Source of the DNA: Asticcacaulis sp. EMRT-3
GTDB lineage: Bacteria; Pseudomonadota; Alphaproteobacteria; Caulobacterales; Caulobacteraceae
Assembly: GCF_030027245.1 (NCBI RefSeq)
Contig: NZ_JASERT010000001.1
Location: forward strand, 2,472,501-2,536,500
Direction: 5' to 3'
DNA: 64,000 nucleotides
The position numbers and the translations under genes are program-made. The number at the start of each line of letters is the position of its first letter. Position 1 is the first letter of the stretch. Under the pieces are notes generated by a model, which saw only the letters and a list, made by a program, of their open reading frames with translations, was not told the DNA's origin and made no database searches. Shown here piece by piece: positions 8,928 through 16,848 of this stretch.

Positions 8928-8980
8928 GGCAAGGCCGACGGGCCGCCCGAGCTGATGCGAGGAGCCATGCGGAGATTGAG
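8928..8980. repeat. 53-bp direct repeat upstream of divL, copy A
   Basis: This segment, starting GGCAAGGCCGACGGGC, recurs at 9042-9094 in the same orientation with a single mismatch (52 of 53), a period of 114 bp. Between the copies lies an imperfect inverted repeat (CCAAAAGGCCTG ... CAGGCGGCCTTTTGG). A palindrome AGACCT/AGGTCT precedes the first copy and may end esterase transcription. Confidence 0.85.
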
Positions 8981-9041
8981 TTCATGTCCAAAAGGCCTGA
9001 CGCTCGATGCTTGTAGCTTAAGCGATGACAGGCGGCCTTTT

Positions 9042-9094
9042 GGCAAGGCCGACGGGCCGCCCGAGCTGATGCGAGGAGCCATGCGGCGATTGAG
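9042..9094. repeat. 53-bp direct repeat upstream of divL, copy B
   Basis: This is the second copy of the 8928-8980 repeat. It ends 88 bp before the divL ATG, so it may overlap the divL promoter region. It is followed by a more AT-rich stretch (TTTTTTACACGCGAATCAACTT). Confidence 0.85.
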
Positions 9095-9182
9095 CTGAAG
9101 AATCTCCGTTTTTTTACACGCGAATCAACTTCCTCTATAGTGCTGGGATCAGTGATTCGTATTGTATTCAGGCGGACGCCGG

Positions 9183-11648
9183 ATGGCCCTTGCTACCCTA
9201 GCCTATTCTGCCGCTGCCGGGGCTATGGCCCTGGCGCTTTCGACGACCTGGCTGGCTCTGCGCACGCGCTCACGCCTCAGCCGGTCGCAAACCGTGCTGC
9301 GCGATGATCTGGGGCATAAACAGGCCCTGCTGCGCGAACTCGATTCGGCCACTCAGGCGTTTGACGAAGCCTTTCTGGCCGTCGAAGCCGATACGGTGCG
9401 GCTGGTCTGGGGCGAAGACACGCTGCACGCCTGCGCCGCCGCCCTGGGGATCAAGTTAGCAAACCTGAAAAACCATGCTGCCGATCTGGCGCCCGCCGTC
9501 ATGGCCGCTCTGGGTGACAGTTCATCCGAAGCTGCCAATGGCCTGAAGGCGCTGATTGCGGAAGGTCGCACCTGCCGGTTCGAGGTGTTCGCCGAAGATG
9601 AGGCTGGCCGCGAAGAGGCAAGCCTTGCCGCGCCCGCTGGCATGACCCTGATCGTCGAAGGCCGTTCATCGGGCGCAACGGCGTGGATCCGGCTGGCTAT
9701 TGCCGGGGCGCGCGCCTCTCTATCGTCGGGGCCGTTCGCCCAGATGGCCGAGCACATGCCCGCGCCGTGCTGGATCTGCGCCCGCGATGGCCGCCTGATC
9801 TGGGCCAATGCCGCCTGGCTGAAAGCCGCCGAAGCACCGTCGCTCGATGCCGCCATCAAGGGCAATCTGTCGCTCGACAGCAATGCCGATGCGCTGGTCA
9901 TGGAGGCGCTGGAAACGCGCGGCCGCCGCGAAGGCTTCCGCTGGCTGACTTTGGGCGGGCAGCGCCGCGCCTTCCAGATCATCGCCGAGCCGCTGAGTGA
10001 CGCCTATATCTGCGCCTATGTGATCGATGTGACCGAGGCCGAGGACAGCCGCGAGGCGCTCAAGCGCCACGCCAAGGCGCATGACGAAACGCTGGATGCG
10101 CTCGAAGACGCTGTGGCCATTTTCGGCCCCGAACGGCAACTGACCTTCCATAACCGCGCCTTCGAGCAGCTCTGGGAACTCGACGCCGCCTGGCTGGCCG
10201 AGCGCCCGACCCACGCCGAATGGCTCGACCGCCTGCGCCAGAAGCGCCGCCTGCCCGAAACCTCCGACTATGCCGGTTTCAAGGCCAGAGAGAGCGAAGC
10301 CTTTGGCCTGACCCATACGGGCGATGACGAGATGTGGAGCCTGCCCGATGGCCGCTCCTTGCGCGTCGTCCACCAGCCCCACCCCTTGGGCGGTTTGTTG
10401 ATCCTGTTTTCCGACAAGACCGGCGAGCTGAAGCTGAAATCGCAGTTCAACGCCCTGATTCAGGTGCAGAAATCGACGCTCGACCAGCTTAATGACGCTG
10501 TGTCGGTCTATGGTTCGGATGGCCGCCTGCGCCTGCGTAATCAGGCGTTTGACGCCTTCTGGAATATCCGCAGCGACGACATGACCGCCGTGATGGATTT
10601 CGCGCAGGTTGCCGAGCTGTGCCTGCCGCTGGTGCATGATCGCGGTTTCTGGAGCGAGCTGAAGGCGCGCGTCACCGACACCGATCCTCTGTCGCGCGCC
10701 CCGCAAAAGGGCGAGGTCAAGGTGTCGGATGGCCGTCTGGCGCGCTGGCGCACCCAGCCCCTGCCGGATGGGGCGACGCTTCTGGCCTTTTCCGACATCA
10801 CGGCCACGCGCCAGCTTGAAAAAGCCATCGAAGACCGCGACGAGGCGCTGAATGAATCGGTGCGGCTGAAGCGCGATTTCGTCGCCAATGTCTCCTACGA
10901 ACTGCGCACGCCGCTGACCACCATTGTCGGCTATGCCGATCTGTTGCAGACCCAGAGCTTCGAGAATCCGAAGCACAAGGCCTATCTCGACTCGATCCAG
11001 TCGGCGGCGCAGGAACTGGCGCGCTCGATCGATGATGTGCTCGATATGGCCCAGATCGATGCCGGGGAAATGTCGATCAGCCGCGCGCCGGTGCGCCTGC
11101 TCGATATTGTGGCTGAGGTCGGCACGCGTCTGGCCGACAGCTTCAAGGCGCGCGGCGTGGCCTTCGATTATCAGGGCGTCACCGAAACCGGCGAGATTGA
11201 TGTCGATGCCAAAAGGCTGGGCCAGTGCCTTGAGCATCTGCTTGGCAATGCCATCCGCAATGCCGCGCCGGGTGGTGCGGTGGCGCTGAAGGCGCGGCGC
11301 AATGGCGAGACGCTCGAACTGGAAGTGGCCTATACAGGGCGCGGCATTCCGTTCCATGTGCAGGCGCATATTTTCGACCGCTATATTGGCCGTGAGCGCG
11401 GCGGGCCGGGTCTGGGCCTGGCGCTGGTCAAGGCGCTGGTGGAGTTGCACGAAGGCTGGATCACGCTCGAATCCGAGCCCAATACCGGCGCCAGTTTCAA
11501 GATTCACCTGCCGGGTCAGGGCGCGATCAGAGCGCCGCTGCCAGTGGAGGTGGCCCAGACCAAGGCGCAGGATGCAGAGCCGGAAACGCTGGTTGCCGCG
11601 CCGGGTCAGGGCGATGACGGCGGCGTCAATGTGCTGGGCGTGGCCTGA
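9183..11648 (+). CDS. divL: DivL-type cell-cycle pseudo-histidine kinase
   Basis: DivL is a polar membrane protein of Caulobacterales that links DivK to the CckA-CtrA phosphorelay. The 821-residue protein has one N-terminal membrane helix (about 1-25), several PAS-like modules, a DHp helix and a HATPase domain. The DHp motif reads NVSYELRTPLT, with Tyr572 where kinases have the phospho-His; this is the defining DivL feature. The N box (LLGNAIRNA) and G2 box (GGPGLGLALVKAL) are present, but the G1 box reads VAYTGRGIP, with Tyr717 where the adenine-binding Asp is expected. The ATG at 9183 is preferred over an upstream TTG at 9162. Confidence 0.93.
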   Translation: MALATLAYSAAAGAMALALSTTWLALRTRSRLSRSQTVLRDDLGHKQALLRELDSATQAFDEAFLAVEADTVRLVWGEDTLHACAAALGIKLANLKNHAADLAPAVMAALGDSSSEAANGLKALIAEGRTCRFEVFAEDEAGREEASLAAPAGMTLIVEGRSSGATAWIRLAIAGARASLSSGPFAQMAEHMPAPCWICARDGRLIWANAAWLKAAEAPSLDAAIKGNLSLDSNADALVMEALETRGRREGFRWLTLGGQRRAFQIIAEPLSDAYICAYVIDVTEAEDSREALKRHAKAHDETLDALEDAVAIFGPERQLTFHNRAFEQLWELDAAWLAERPTHAEWLDRLRQKRRLPETSDYAGFKARESEAFGLTHTGDDEMWSLPDGRSLRVVHQPHPLGGLLILFSDKTGELKLKSQFNALIQVQKSTLDQLNDAVSVYGSDGRLRLRNQAFDAFWNIRSDDMTAVMDFAQVAELCLPLVHDRGFWSELKARVTDTDPLSRAPQKGEVKVSDGRLARWRTQPLPDGATLLAFSDITATRQLEKAIEDRDEALNESVRLKRDFVANVSYELRTPLTTIVGYADLLQTQSFENPKHKAYLDSIQSAAQELARSIDDVLDMAQIDAGEMSISRAPVRLLDIVAEVGTRLADSFKARGVAFDYQGVTETGEIDVDAKRLGQCLEHLLGNAIRNAAPGGAVALKARRNGETLELEVAYTGRGIPFHVQAHIFDRYIGRERGGPGLGLALVKALVELHEGWITLESEPNTGASFKIHLPGQGAIRAPLPVEVAQTKAQDAEPETLVAAPGQGDDGGVNVLGVA

Positions 11649-11712
11649 TTGTTGTTTTTTGCAACCCGATGTGACCGGGTAAGGGTTGATCGGGCGAACC
11701 AAAAGACCGATA

Positions 11713-11743
11713 GCAGGGGATAATTTCCCAGCGCCTCCCCTGC
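11713..11743. other. Inverted repeat in the divL-clc intergenic region
   Basis: GCAGGGGA (11713-11720) pairs with TCCCCTGC (11736-11743) across a 15-base loop, inside the 163-bp gap between divL and the ClC gene. There is no T-run for a classical terminator. I could not fit it to the fluoride-riboswitch consensus, though the neighbour is a ClC protein. Nothing else is evident in the gap. Confidence 0.4.
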
Positions 11744-11811
11744 AAGCCGCCATAATCCCTGTGGCAGGCCGCACGGAGGCTTTGTCCGTATGAAAGAATT
11801 CTCACCCGCCC

Positions 11812-13197
11812 ATGCCTAAGGATCTGCGCCGCCTCCGCCCCGTCATCAGCCGCTGGATGAGCCTGCGTCACTGGCGGTCGCAACTGCTGTTCTGGAGCGG
11901 CGGCCTGCTGGTCGGGCTGGTGGCGGTTTCCATGACGATGGTGGCCGATAAGGCGCAGGCTCTGTTTTTCGGGATGCGCCACGCCTTTTTCTGGCTGCCG
12001 CTGATCATTACCCCCTTAGGCTTTGCCGTCTCATCCTATGTCACCAAGCGCTGGTTCGGCGGCGCGCAGGGCTCCGGCATTCCGCAGGTCATCGCCGCCA
12101 GCGAACTGGTGCGCCATGATCCGGAAGGGTCGCAAAATCTGGTGTCGATCCGCATCATTATCGGCAAGGTGGCCATGCTGATGCTGGGTCTGGTCTGCGG
12201 CGCGCCGATCGGCCGCGAAGGCCCGACCGTGCAGGTGGGGGCGGCCCTGATGCGCATGACCGGGCGGATCGGCGGCATTGTCAGCAACGAATCGGCGCTT
12301 CTGCTCGCCGGTGGTGCGGCGGGCGTGGCGGCGGCCTTCAACACGCCGCTGGCCGGGATCGTGTTCGCCATTGAGGAACTGGGCAAGTCGTTCGAGCAGC
12401 GCACATCGGGCACGGTGATCCTGACCGTCATGCTGGCCGGTATCGCTTCGATGGGGTTGTTGGGCGATTATACCTATTTTGGTCGCCACACTACCGGGAT
12501 CATCGGCTGGCCTGATGTGGTGGCTGTTTTCGTGTGCGGCATCGGCGGCGGCCTGCTGGGCGGCGGTTTTTCGCGCGGCGTCATTTTCGGCCTGAAACGC
12601 ATGGGTTCGCTGTTTGGCGGCTTCACGGCGCGCCGTCCGGTCGTCTTTGCCGCCATGTGCGGGCTTTTGCTGGCCATTCTGGGTGTGGCTACGGGTGGAG
12701 CGGCCTTCGGCACCGGTTACAGTGATGCCCGCGACCTGCTGGCCGGTACTCAGCACGTCTGGTACGGCTATGGACTGCTGCGCGTGGTCAGCGCCCTGTT
12801 GATGGCGATTTCCGGCATTCCGGGCGGCCTGTTCGCGCCGTCTTTGTCGGCGGGCGCGGGTGTCGGGGCCGACCTGCACTTTTTTGTGCCGATGGTGCCG
12901 CTGGCCACAATGGCCCTGCTTGGCATGGTCGGCTATTTCTCCGGCGTTGTGCAATCGCCGCTGACCGCCTTTGTCATCGTCATGGAAATGACCGACGACC
13001 ACGACATGGTGCTGCCTTTGATCGCCACCTCGCTCCTGGCCTATTCGGTGTCGCGCCTCGTGTGCCCGCGTCCGCTTTATCACAGTCTGGCCCAGTCGTT
13101 CCTGAAAAAGGCGCGCGACGAAAAACGGGCCGAGACGGCAGAGGTGGAAGCCGTGGACGAAACCGGTCAGATCGAAACCAGTCCGCCCAAGGCCTGA
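11812..13197 (+). CDS. ClC family chloride channel or H+/Cl- antiporter
   Basis: This 461-residue inner-membrane protein has about ten hydrophobic segments. The ClC selectivity motifs are visible: GSGIPQ (87-92), GREGPTVQVG with gating Glu136, and GIPGGLFAPSLSAGAG in the second half. The gating glutamate excludes most Kb-like ungated channels; whether it is an antiporter depends on the inner proton glutamate, which I could not place with confidence. There are no CBS domains. It is followed by a GNAT gene 42 bp away on the same strand. Confidence 0.93.
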   Translation: MPKDLRRLRPVISRWMSLRHWRSQLLFWSGGLLVGLVAVSMTMVADKAQALFFGMRHAFFWLPLIITPLGFAVSSYVTKRWFGGAQGSGIPQVIAASELVRHDPEGSQNLVSIRIIIGKVAMLMLGLVCGAPIGREGPTVQVGAALMRMTGRIGGIVSNESALLLAGGAAGVAAAFNTPLAGIVFAIEELGKSFEQRTSGTVILTVMLAGIASMGLLGDYTYFGRHTTGIIGWPDVVAVFVCGIGGGLLGGGFSRGVIFGLKRMGSLFGGFTARRPVVFAAMCGLLLAILGVATGGAAFGTGYSDARDLLAGTQHVWYGYGLLRVVSALLMAISGIPGGLFAPSLSAGAGVGADLHFFVPMVPLATMALLGMVGYFSGVVQSPLTAFVIVMEMTDDHDMVLPLIATSLLAYSVSRLVCPRPLYHSLAQSFLKKARDEKRAETAEVEAVDETGQIETSPPKA

Positions 13198-13239
13198 ACC
13201 GGCCTTGCGCGCGCGGCGAGGATACCGCATCTTTACAAG

Positions 13240-13716
13240 ATGACCGGACACGCCCCGCACATCAGAGCCGCCACCACGCCGCGGGATATAGAGGCGGCGA
13301 GGGGGCTGTTCCTCACCTATGCCGCCTCACTGGGCATTGGGCTCGATTATCAGGATTTCGACGCTGAACTGGCGGGCCTGCCGGGTAAATATGCACCGCC
13401 GCAGGGTGCGCTTCTGCTGGCAAGCCATGATGCGCGGATGATCGGCTGCGTGGCGATGCGACCGCTGGCCTCCGGCGTCTGCGAGATGAAACGGCTCTAT
13501 GTCACGCCACAAGGCCGGGGACTTGGCGTGGGGCGCGCCCTGATCGACGCGGTTCTGTCGGAGGCGCGACGGCTCGGCTACGGCGAGATGAAGCTCGACA
13601 CCCTGCCGCAGATGACGGCGGCCATCGCGCTTTACCAGGAGGCCGGATTTGCGCCCGCGCCCGCCTATTACGACACGCCGATTGCCGGAACCCTGTTCAT
13701 GGCGCGCACGCTCTAA
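13240..13716 (+). CDS. GNAT family N-acetyltransferase
   Basis: A 158-residue single-domain acetyltransferase. The acetyl-CoA pyrophosphate loop is PQGRGLGVGRALI (about residues 89-101), preceded by the beta-strand MKRLYVTP and followed by MKLDTLPQMTAAIALYQEAGFAPAPAYYD, the usual GNAT motif-B layout. The substrate is unknown; the pattern resembles small amino-acid or metabolite acetyltransferases. The gene overlaps the convergent HPP-CBS gene by 4 bp at the 3' ends. Confidence 0.88.
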   Translation: MTGHAPHIRAATTPRDIEAARGLFLTYAASLGIGLDYQDFDAELAGLPGKYAPPQGALLLASHDARMIGCVAMRPLASGVCEMKRLYVTPQGRGLGVGRALIDAVLSEARRLGYGEMKLDTLPQMTAAIALYQEAGFAPAPAYYDTPIAGTLFMARTL

Positions 13717-14798
13717 GCCGAGTGATACAGGGCGCGCATCGTATCGGATGCGCTGATCACGCCTTCGAGCCGCCCATCGGCATCCGTAACCAGCACGTGC
13801 CGCCGGTCGCCGCGGCTGAACAGGGGCATCAGCCTGTCCAGCCCGTCCGTGGCGCGCACGCTGACATAATCGCGGCGCATGGCGTTTCTGGCCAGACCGG
13901 CCAGACGGGAAAGTCCGGTCATATCTGCGCGCACCAGCAGGCCCAGAACCCGGCCTTGTCTGTCGATGACGGGCAGGGCCTTGATGTCGTGGCGTTGCAT
14001 CAGGACGTGCGCCTCTTTCAGCGGGGTGCCGGGACGCACCGTATGGACGGGGGCGGTCATGATGCTGGCGCAGGTCTTATGTCCGGCCAGCCTCTGCCAG
14101 GCGTGCAGTTCGCTGCGTTCGAGCAGGCGGGCCAGATCGTCGCTGGCGATGTCGAGCACCTCGTCATGCTCGGCCAGGGCGGCGGCCATGTCTTCGGGGC
14201 TGATGCGCAGCAGGCCCGACGCCGGCGCAGCCTGTGCGGCCGGCCTGTGCGGATAGGGTTTGCGCGTCAGGCCATTGTAAAGCATGGCCGTGCCGACCAG
14301 CAGCAGCGAATTGGTCAGGGCGGGAAACAGGGCGAAAACCGGAGCGTGGACGCCGCTCAAGACCACCAGCAAGGCCATAGCGCCTCCCGGCGGATGCAGG
14401 CAGCGCAGGCCGAACATGGCGGCGATGGCCAGCCCCACCGCAACGCTGGCGGCGATGACCGGATCAGGAATCAGATTACAGGCCACAAGCCCCATAATGG
14501 CCGATACCGTATTGCCGCCGATCACCGACCAGGGCTGGGCCAGAGGCGATGAGGGCGCGGCGAAGACCAGAACGGCGCTGGCCCCCAGCGGCGCCACCAG
14601 CCAGGGTGTCAGATGCAGGTTTTTCGCGGCGGTCAGGCAGATCAGGGCGGTGATGGCGATGCCGAAACCGCCGCCCAGCGCCGCGCGCAGGCGTTCGAGG
14701 CGGCTGACAGTGGCCGCTCCGGCCATGACGGCGCGCAGACGGGCCCGGACAGGCGGCAGGGATAGAGGCAGGGGCAGGGCGATGGCGGGGCGGGGCAT
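13713..14798 (-). CDS. HPP family membrane protein with two CBS domains
   Basis: The first ~190 residues carry about five membrane segments and the LHPPGGA motif that names the HPP family, linked in some members to nitrite or anion transport. A soluble C-terminal part holds two CBS modules (IMTAPVHTVRPGTPLKEAH.. and RDYVSVRATDGLDRL..), which usually bind adenine nucleotides and gate the membrane part. The 361-residue length is normal for this fusion. The transported species is not apparent. Confidence 0.9.
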   Translation of the reverse strand: MPRPAIALPLPLSLPPVRARLRAVMAGAATVSRLERLRAALGGGFGIAITALICLTAAKNLHLTPWLVAPLGASAVLVFAAPSSPLAQPWSVIGGNTVSAIMGLVACNLIPDPVIAASVAVGLAIAAMFGLRCLHPPGGAMALLVVLSGVHAPVFALFPALTNSLLLVGTAMLYNGLTRKPYPHRPAAQAAPASGLLRISPEDMAAALAEHDEVLDIASDDLARLLERSELHAWQRLAGHKTCASIMTAPVHTVRPGTPLKEAHVLMQRHDIKALPVIDRQGRVLGLLVRADMTGLSRLAGLARNAMRRDYVSVRATDGLDRLMPLFSRGDRRHVLVTDADGRLEGVISASDTMRALYHSA

Positions 14799-14905
14799 AA
14801 CATCTCAGGAGCACAGGAAGGACGCGGGTTTGTAACCGTCCGCGCCGCCGCACCAAAGCTATATATTCTGCACCGCGACTTTAGGCGGGCTCGTCCCCCT
14901 TCGGT

Positions 14906-15199
14906 TCAGACGACAATGTTCAGATAGGAGCCAGGGCGTCTGAGCGCTGTGTCCGCCGGGTTTTGCGCAGGAGAAGGCGGCGCGGCGGGTGATGTGGCTC
15001 TGGCGATGTCGGCAGCCCTGAAGGTGGGCGGCGTAATGGCTGGCGCAGCGGGTGCCGTCACCTGCTGGAAGAAGGCTTTCTGGGCCGACAGGGCGCTGGT
15101 AAAGCCCGCGCCACTGTTCGCCGGACGCGCCGCAGGACGAGGGGCGGGGGCTTGCGGATTCAGCATCTGCGACAGGGAGGGCGGGATAGGTGTGGCCAT
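14906..15199 (-). CDS. Small Ala/Pro-rich hypothetical protein
   Basis: I do not recognise this 97-residue protein. It is rich in alanine and proline and probably disordered, apart from a short helix (FTSALSAQKAFFQQV). It closes with RRPGSYLNIVV, a hydrophobic C-terminal motif that looks conserved-type and could be a docking or degradation tag. There is no signal peptide. Expression would come from the hairpin-rich stretch at 15200-15600. It could be spurious, but codon use is like its neighbours. Confidence 0.5.
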   Translation of the reverse strand: MATPIPPSLSQMLNPQAPAPRPAARPANSGAGFTSALSAQKAFFQQVTAPAAPAITPPTFRAADIARATSPAAPPSPAQNPADTALRRPGSYLNIVV

Positions 15200-15282
15200 A
15201 GCTGATCCTATACGGAATCAGGTATTTAAATGGTTAACACGCATTAAGGCTGATGGAAAATTCGGCGCAGACACTCTGAAAA

Positions 15283-15408
15283 AGACCCTGATGGGGTGCA
15301 ATGGTCTCCGCTGTTTTGCTTAAAACGCAAAACCTTAGCGAGACCCTGATGGGGCGCAATTGTCTCCAAAAACGCAAAACGGAGACCATTGGGGGGCAAT
15401 GGTCTCCG
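15283..15408. repeat. Array of three GGTCTC hairpin units
   Basis: The 402-bp gap between the 97-residue ORF and the DHS-like gene has three related units: 15283-15310, 15340-15367 and 15380-15408. Each has GAGACC or AGACC at one side and GGTCTC or GTCTCC at the other. The third is a perfect 12-bp stem (CGGAGACCATTG / CAATGGTCTCCG) around a GGGGG loop. Units 2 and 3 are each preceded by the linker AAAACGCAAAAC. The rest of the gap, 15410-15600, includes a G-run and an AT-rich tail with no gene seen. Confidence 0.7.
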
Positions 15409-15601
15409 TCGCATACCGCCGGTTTCGAGGGGGGGGATGATCCCGGCGGCTAAGTCGGGTTTCAGCAGCAAAATCAGCCGGTGAAACCGTTGTGACCCCT
15501 ACCTAATACTTTATGCGGAAAATGGAAGACCGCAGTGCAACAAATATCTCCTTTTTTGTGAGAAATTTGCCTAAATTCACATGGAAGTGAACATGAGTCC
15601 C

Positions 15602-16651
15602 TTATTGAAACAGTTTGGCCCAACGCGGCTTGGTGCGCGATTTCCATGCGCCGCGATGATAGGCGTCCGAACCGATCAAAGGCACAACGGTGGTGGCTTC
15701 GGCAAACACCATCTGCTCATAGGTGGTGTTGACCTTGCCCCACGAAGCGGCTTCCTGAAGGGTGGATGACGAACAGGCGCCGTCCCGCACATCGGCCACC
15801 GTGATCTGCACAGCGTATTTGTGCATGTCGGCTTCGACGCCGAGGATTTCAGCGCAGACAACCGTATCCTGCGCGAAGTTCTTCGGCACGCCACCGCCGA
15901 CCATGAACAGGCCGGTGGTGCCCGCTGCGATCTTGATGTCGGTCAGTTCGCGGAAATCGGCCACGGCGTCGATCATCATATAGGGTTGCTTGGCGGCGGC
16001 GCGTTCCTTCTGGTGCTTGACCAGACCGAAACCGGCCGAGGAATCGACAAAGGCCGGGCAGAAGATCGGCACGCCCTCTTCATAGGCGGTCTGGATCAGC
16101 GAGCCGGGCTTCTTGGCATTGCCTTCGGAGAGCCACTTGCCCATTTCCCAGATGAATTCGCGCGAGGAATAGCCGCGCGGCTCCAGACGGTTGGCGATCT
16201 CAAGAATGGTGTGGTCGCAGGTTTGCAGTTCTTCTTCGTCGATATAGGTGTCGTAGATGCGGTCGATATAGTTTTCGCGCAGCACATTGTCATCGACCGG
16301 GCCCGCGGCCTGATAGTGCTTGAAGCCGAGCGCTTCGAAGAAGTCCATATCGACGATCGACGCGCCGGTGGCCACAACAGCATCGACCATGCCAAACTTC
16401 ACCATGTCGCGGTAAACGTGCATACAGCCGCCCGCCGAGGTGGAGCCAGCCAGAATCAGCCAGGGCGAACAGGCCTTGTCTTCCAGCGCCATATTGAAAA
16501 TATCGGCGGCGCGCGCCGTGTCGCGGCTGGAAAAGCTCATCTTGCGCATGGCGTCGATGACCGGACGCGCATCATAGGCGGTGATGTCAACGTGCTCGAC
16601 GGTGTTTTGCAGCAGTTCAGCTTTGCGATTATTGGGGGTATCAGCGTTCAT
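15602..16651 (-). CDS. Deoxyhypusine-synthase-like enzyme (probable homospermidine or related polyamine synthase)
   Basis: The 349-residue protein is a full-length member of the deoxyhypusine synthase family. It shows the NAD-binding GSTSAGG and VATGAS stretches, FVGG-like FMVGGGVPKN, and the lysine that forms the imine intermediate in WGKVNTTYEQ (Lys306). Bacteria lack eIF5A, so hypusine synthesis is unlikely; bacterial relatives make sym-homospermidine or a guanidino analogue from putrescine or agmatine. The neighbouring ODC-type decarboxylase, 197 bp upstream on the same strand, would supply putrescine. The ATG at 16651 has AAAGGAAAA upstream. Confidence 0.85.
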   Translation of the reverse strand: MNADTPNNRKAELLQNTVEHVDITAYDARPVIDAMRKMSFSSRDTARAADIFNMALEDKACSPWLILAGSTSAGGCMHVYRDMVKFGMVDAVVATGASIVDMDFFEALGFKHYQAAGPVDDNVLRENYIDRIYDTYIDEEELQTCDHTILEIANRLEPRGYSSREFIWEMGKWLSEGNAKKPGSLIQTAYEEGVPIFCPAFVDSSAGFGLVKHQKERAAAKQPYMMIDAVADFRELTDIKIAAGTTGLFMVGGGVPKNFAQDTVVCAEILGVEADMHKYAVQITVADVRDGACSSSTLQEAASWGKVNTTYEQMVFAEATTVVPLIGSDAYHRGAWKSRTKPRWAKLFQ

Positions 16652-16787
16652 CTCGTTTTCCTTTGAGACAGGAGTGAAGGTGGACGCCCGTCATTGACCC
16701 TTGTTTGACACCTCATATGGCATGAGGTTCGTCCCCCCAGACGGTGCGATGGGGCGGGTATAGCCGACAACTGTGTCAGTCTTATGC

Positions 16788-16812
16788 GCGGCCCTATACG
16801 CGATAGGGCCGC
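16788..16812. other. Perfect hairpin between the decarboxylase and the DHS-like gene
   Basis: GCGGCCCTAT and ATAGGGCCGC form a perfect 10-bp stem with a 5-base loop just after the decarboxylase stop codon. A run of T is missing on the minus strand, so it may be an mRNA stabilising stem or weak terminator. A second palindrome, ACCTCAT/ATGAGGT, lies nearby at about 16708-16727, closer to the DHS-like start. Confidence 0.5.
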
Positions 16813-16848
16813 CTTTGGCAATTCAAGCTTTAGGGTGCCTGTTACCTG

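Noticed and set aside
9720..11774. A 684-residue open frame antisense to divL
   Set aside because: It mirrors the GC-rich third-position bias of divL, shows no recognisable domain, and has the His/Gln/Arg-rich composition typical of shadow frames.
11649..11811. Possible fluoride riboswitch before the ClC gene
   Set aside because: I could not find the GGNGATGG...CC core or the pseudoknot partner; only a weak GCAGGGGA/TCCCCTGC stem is present.
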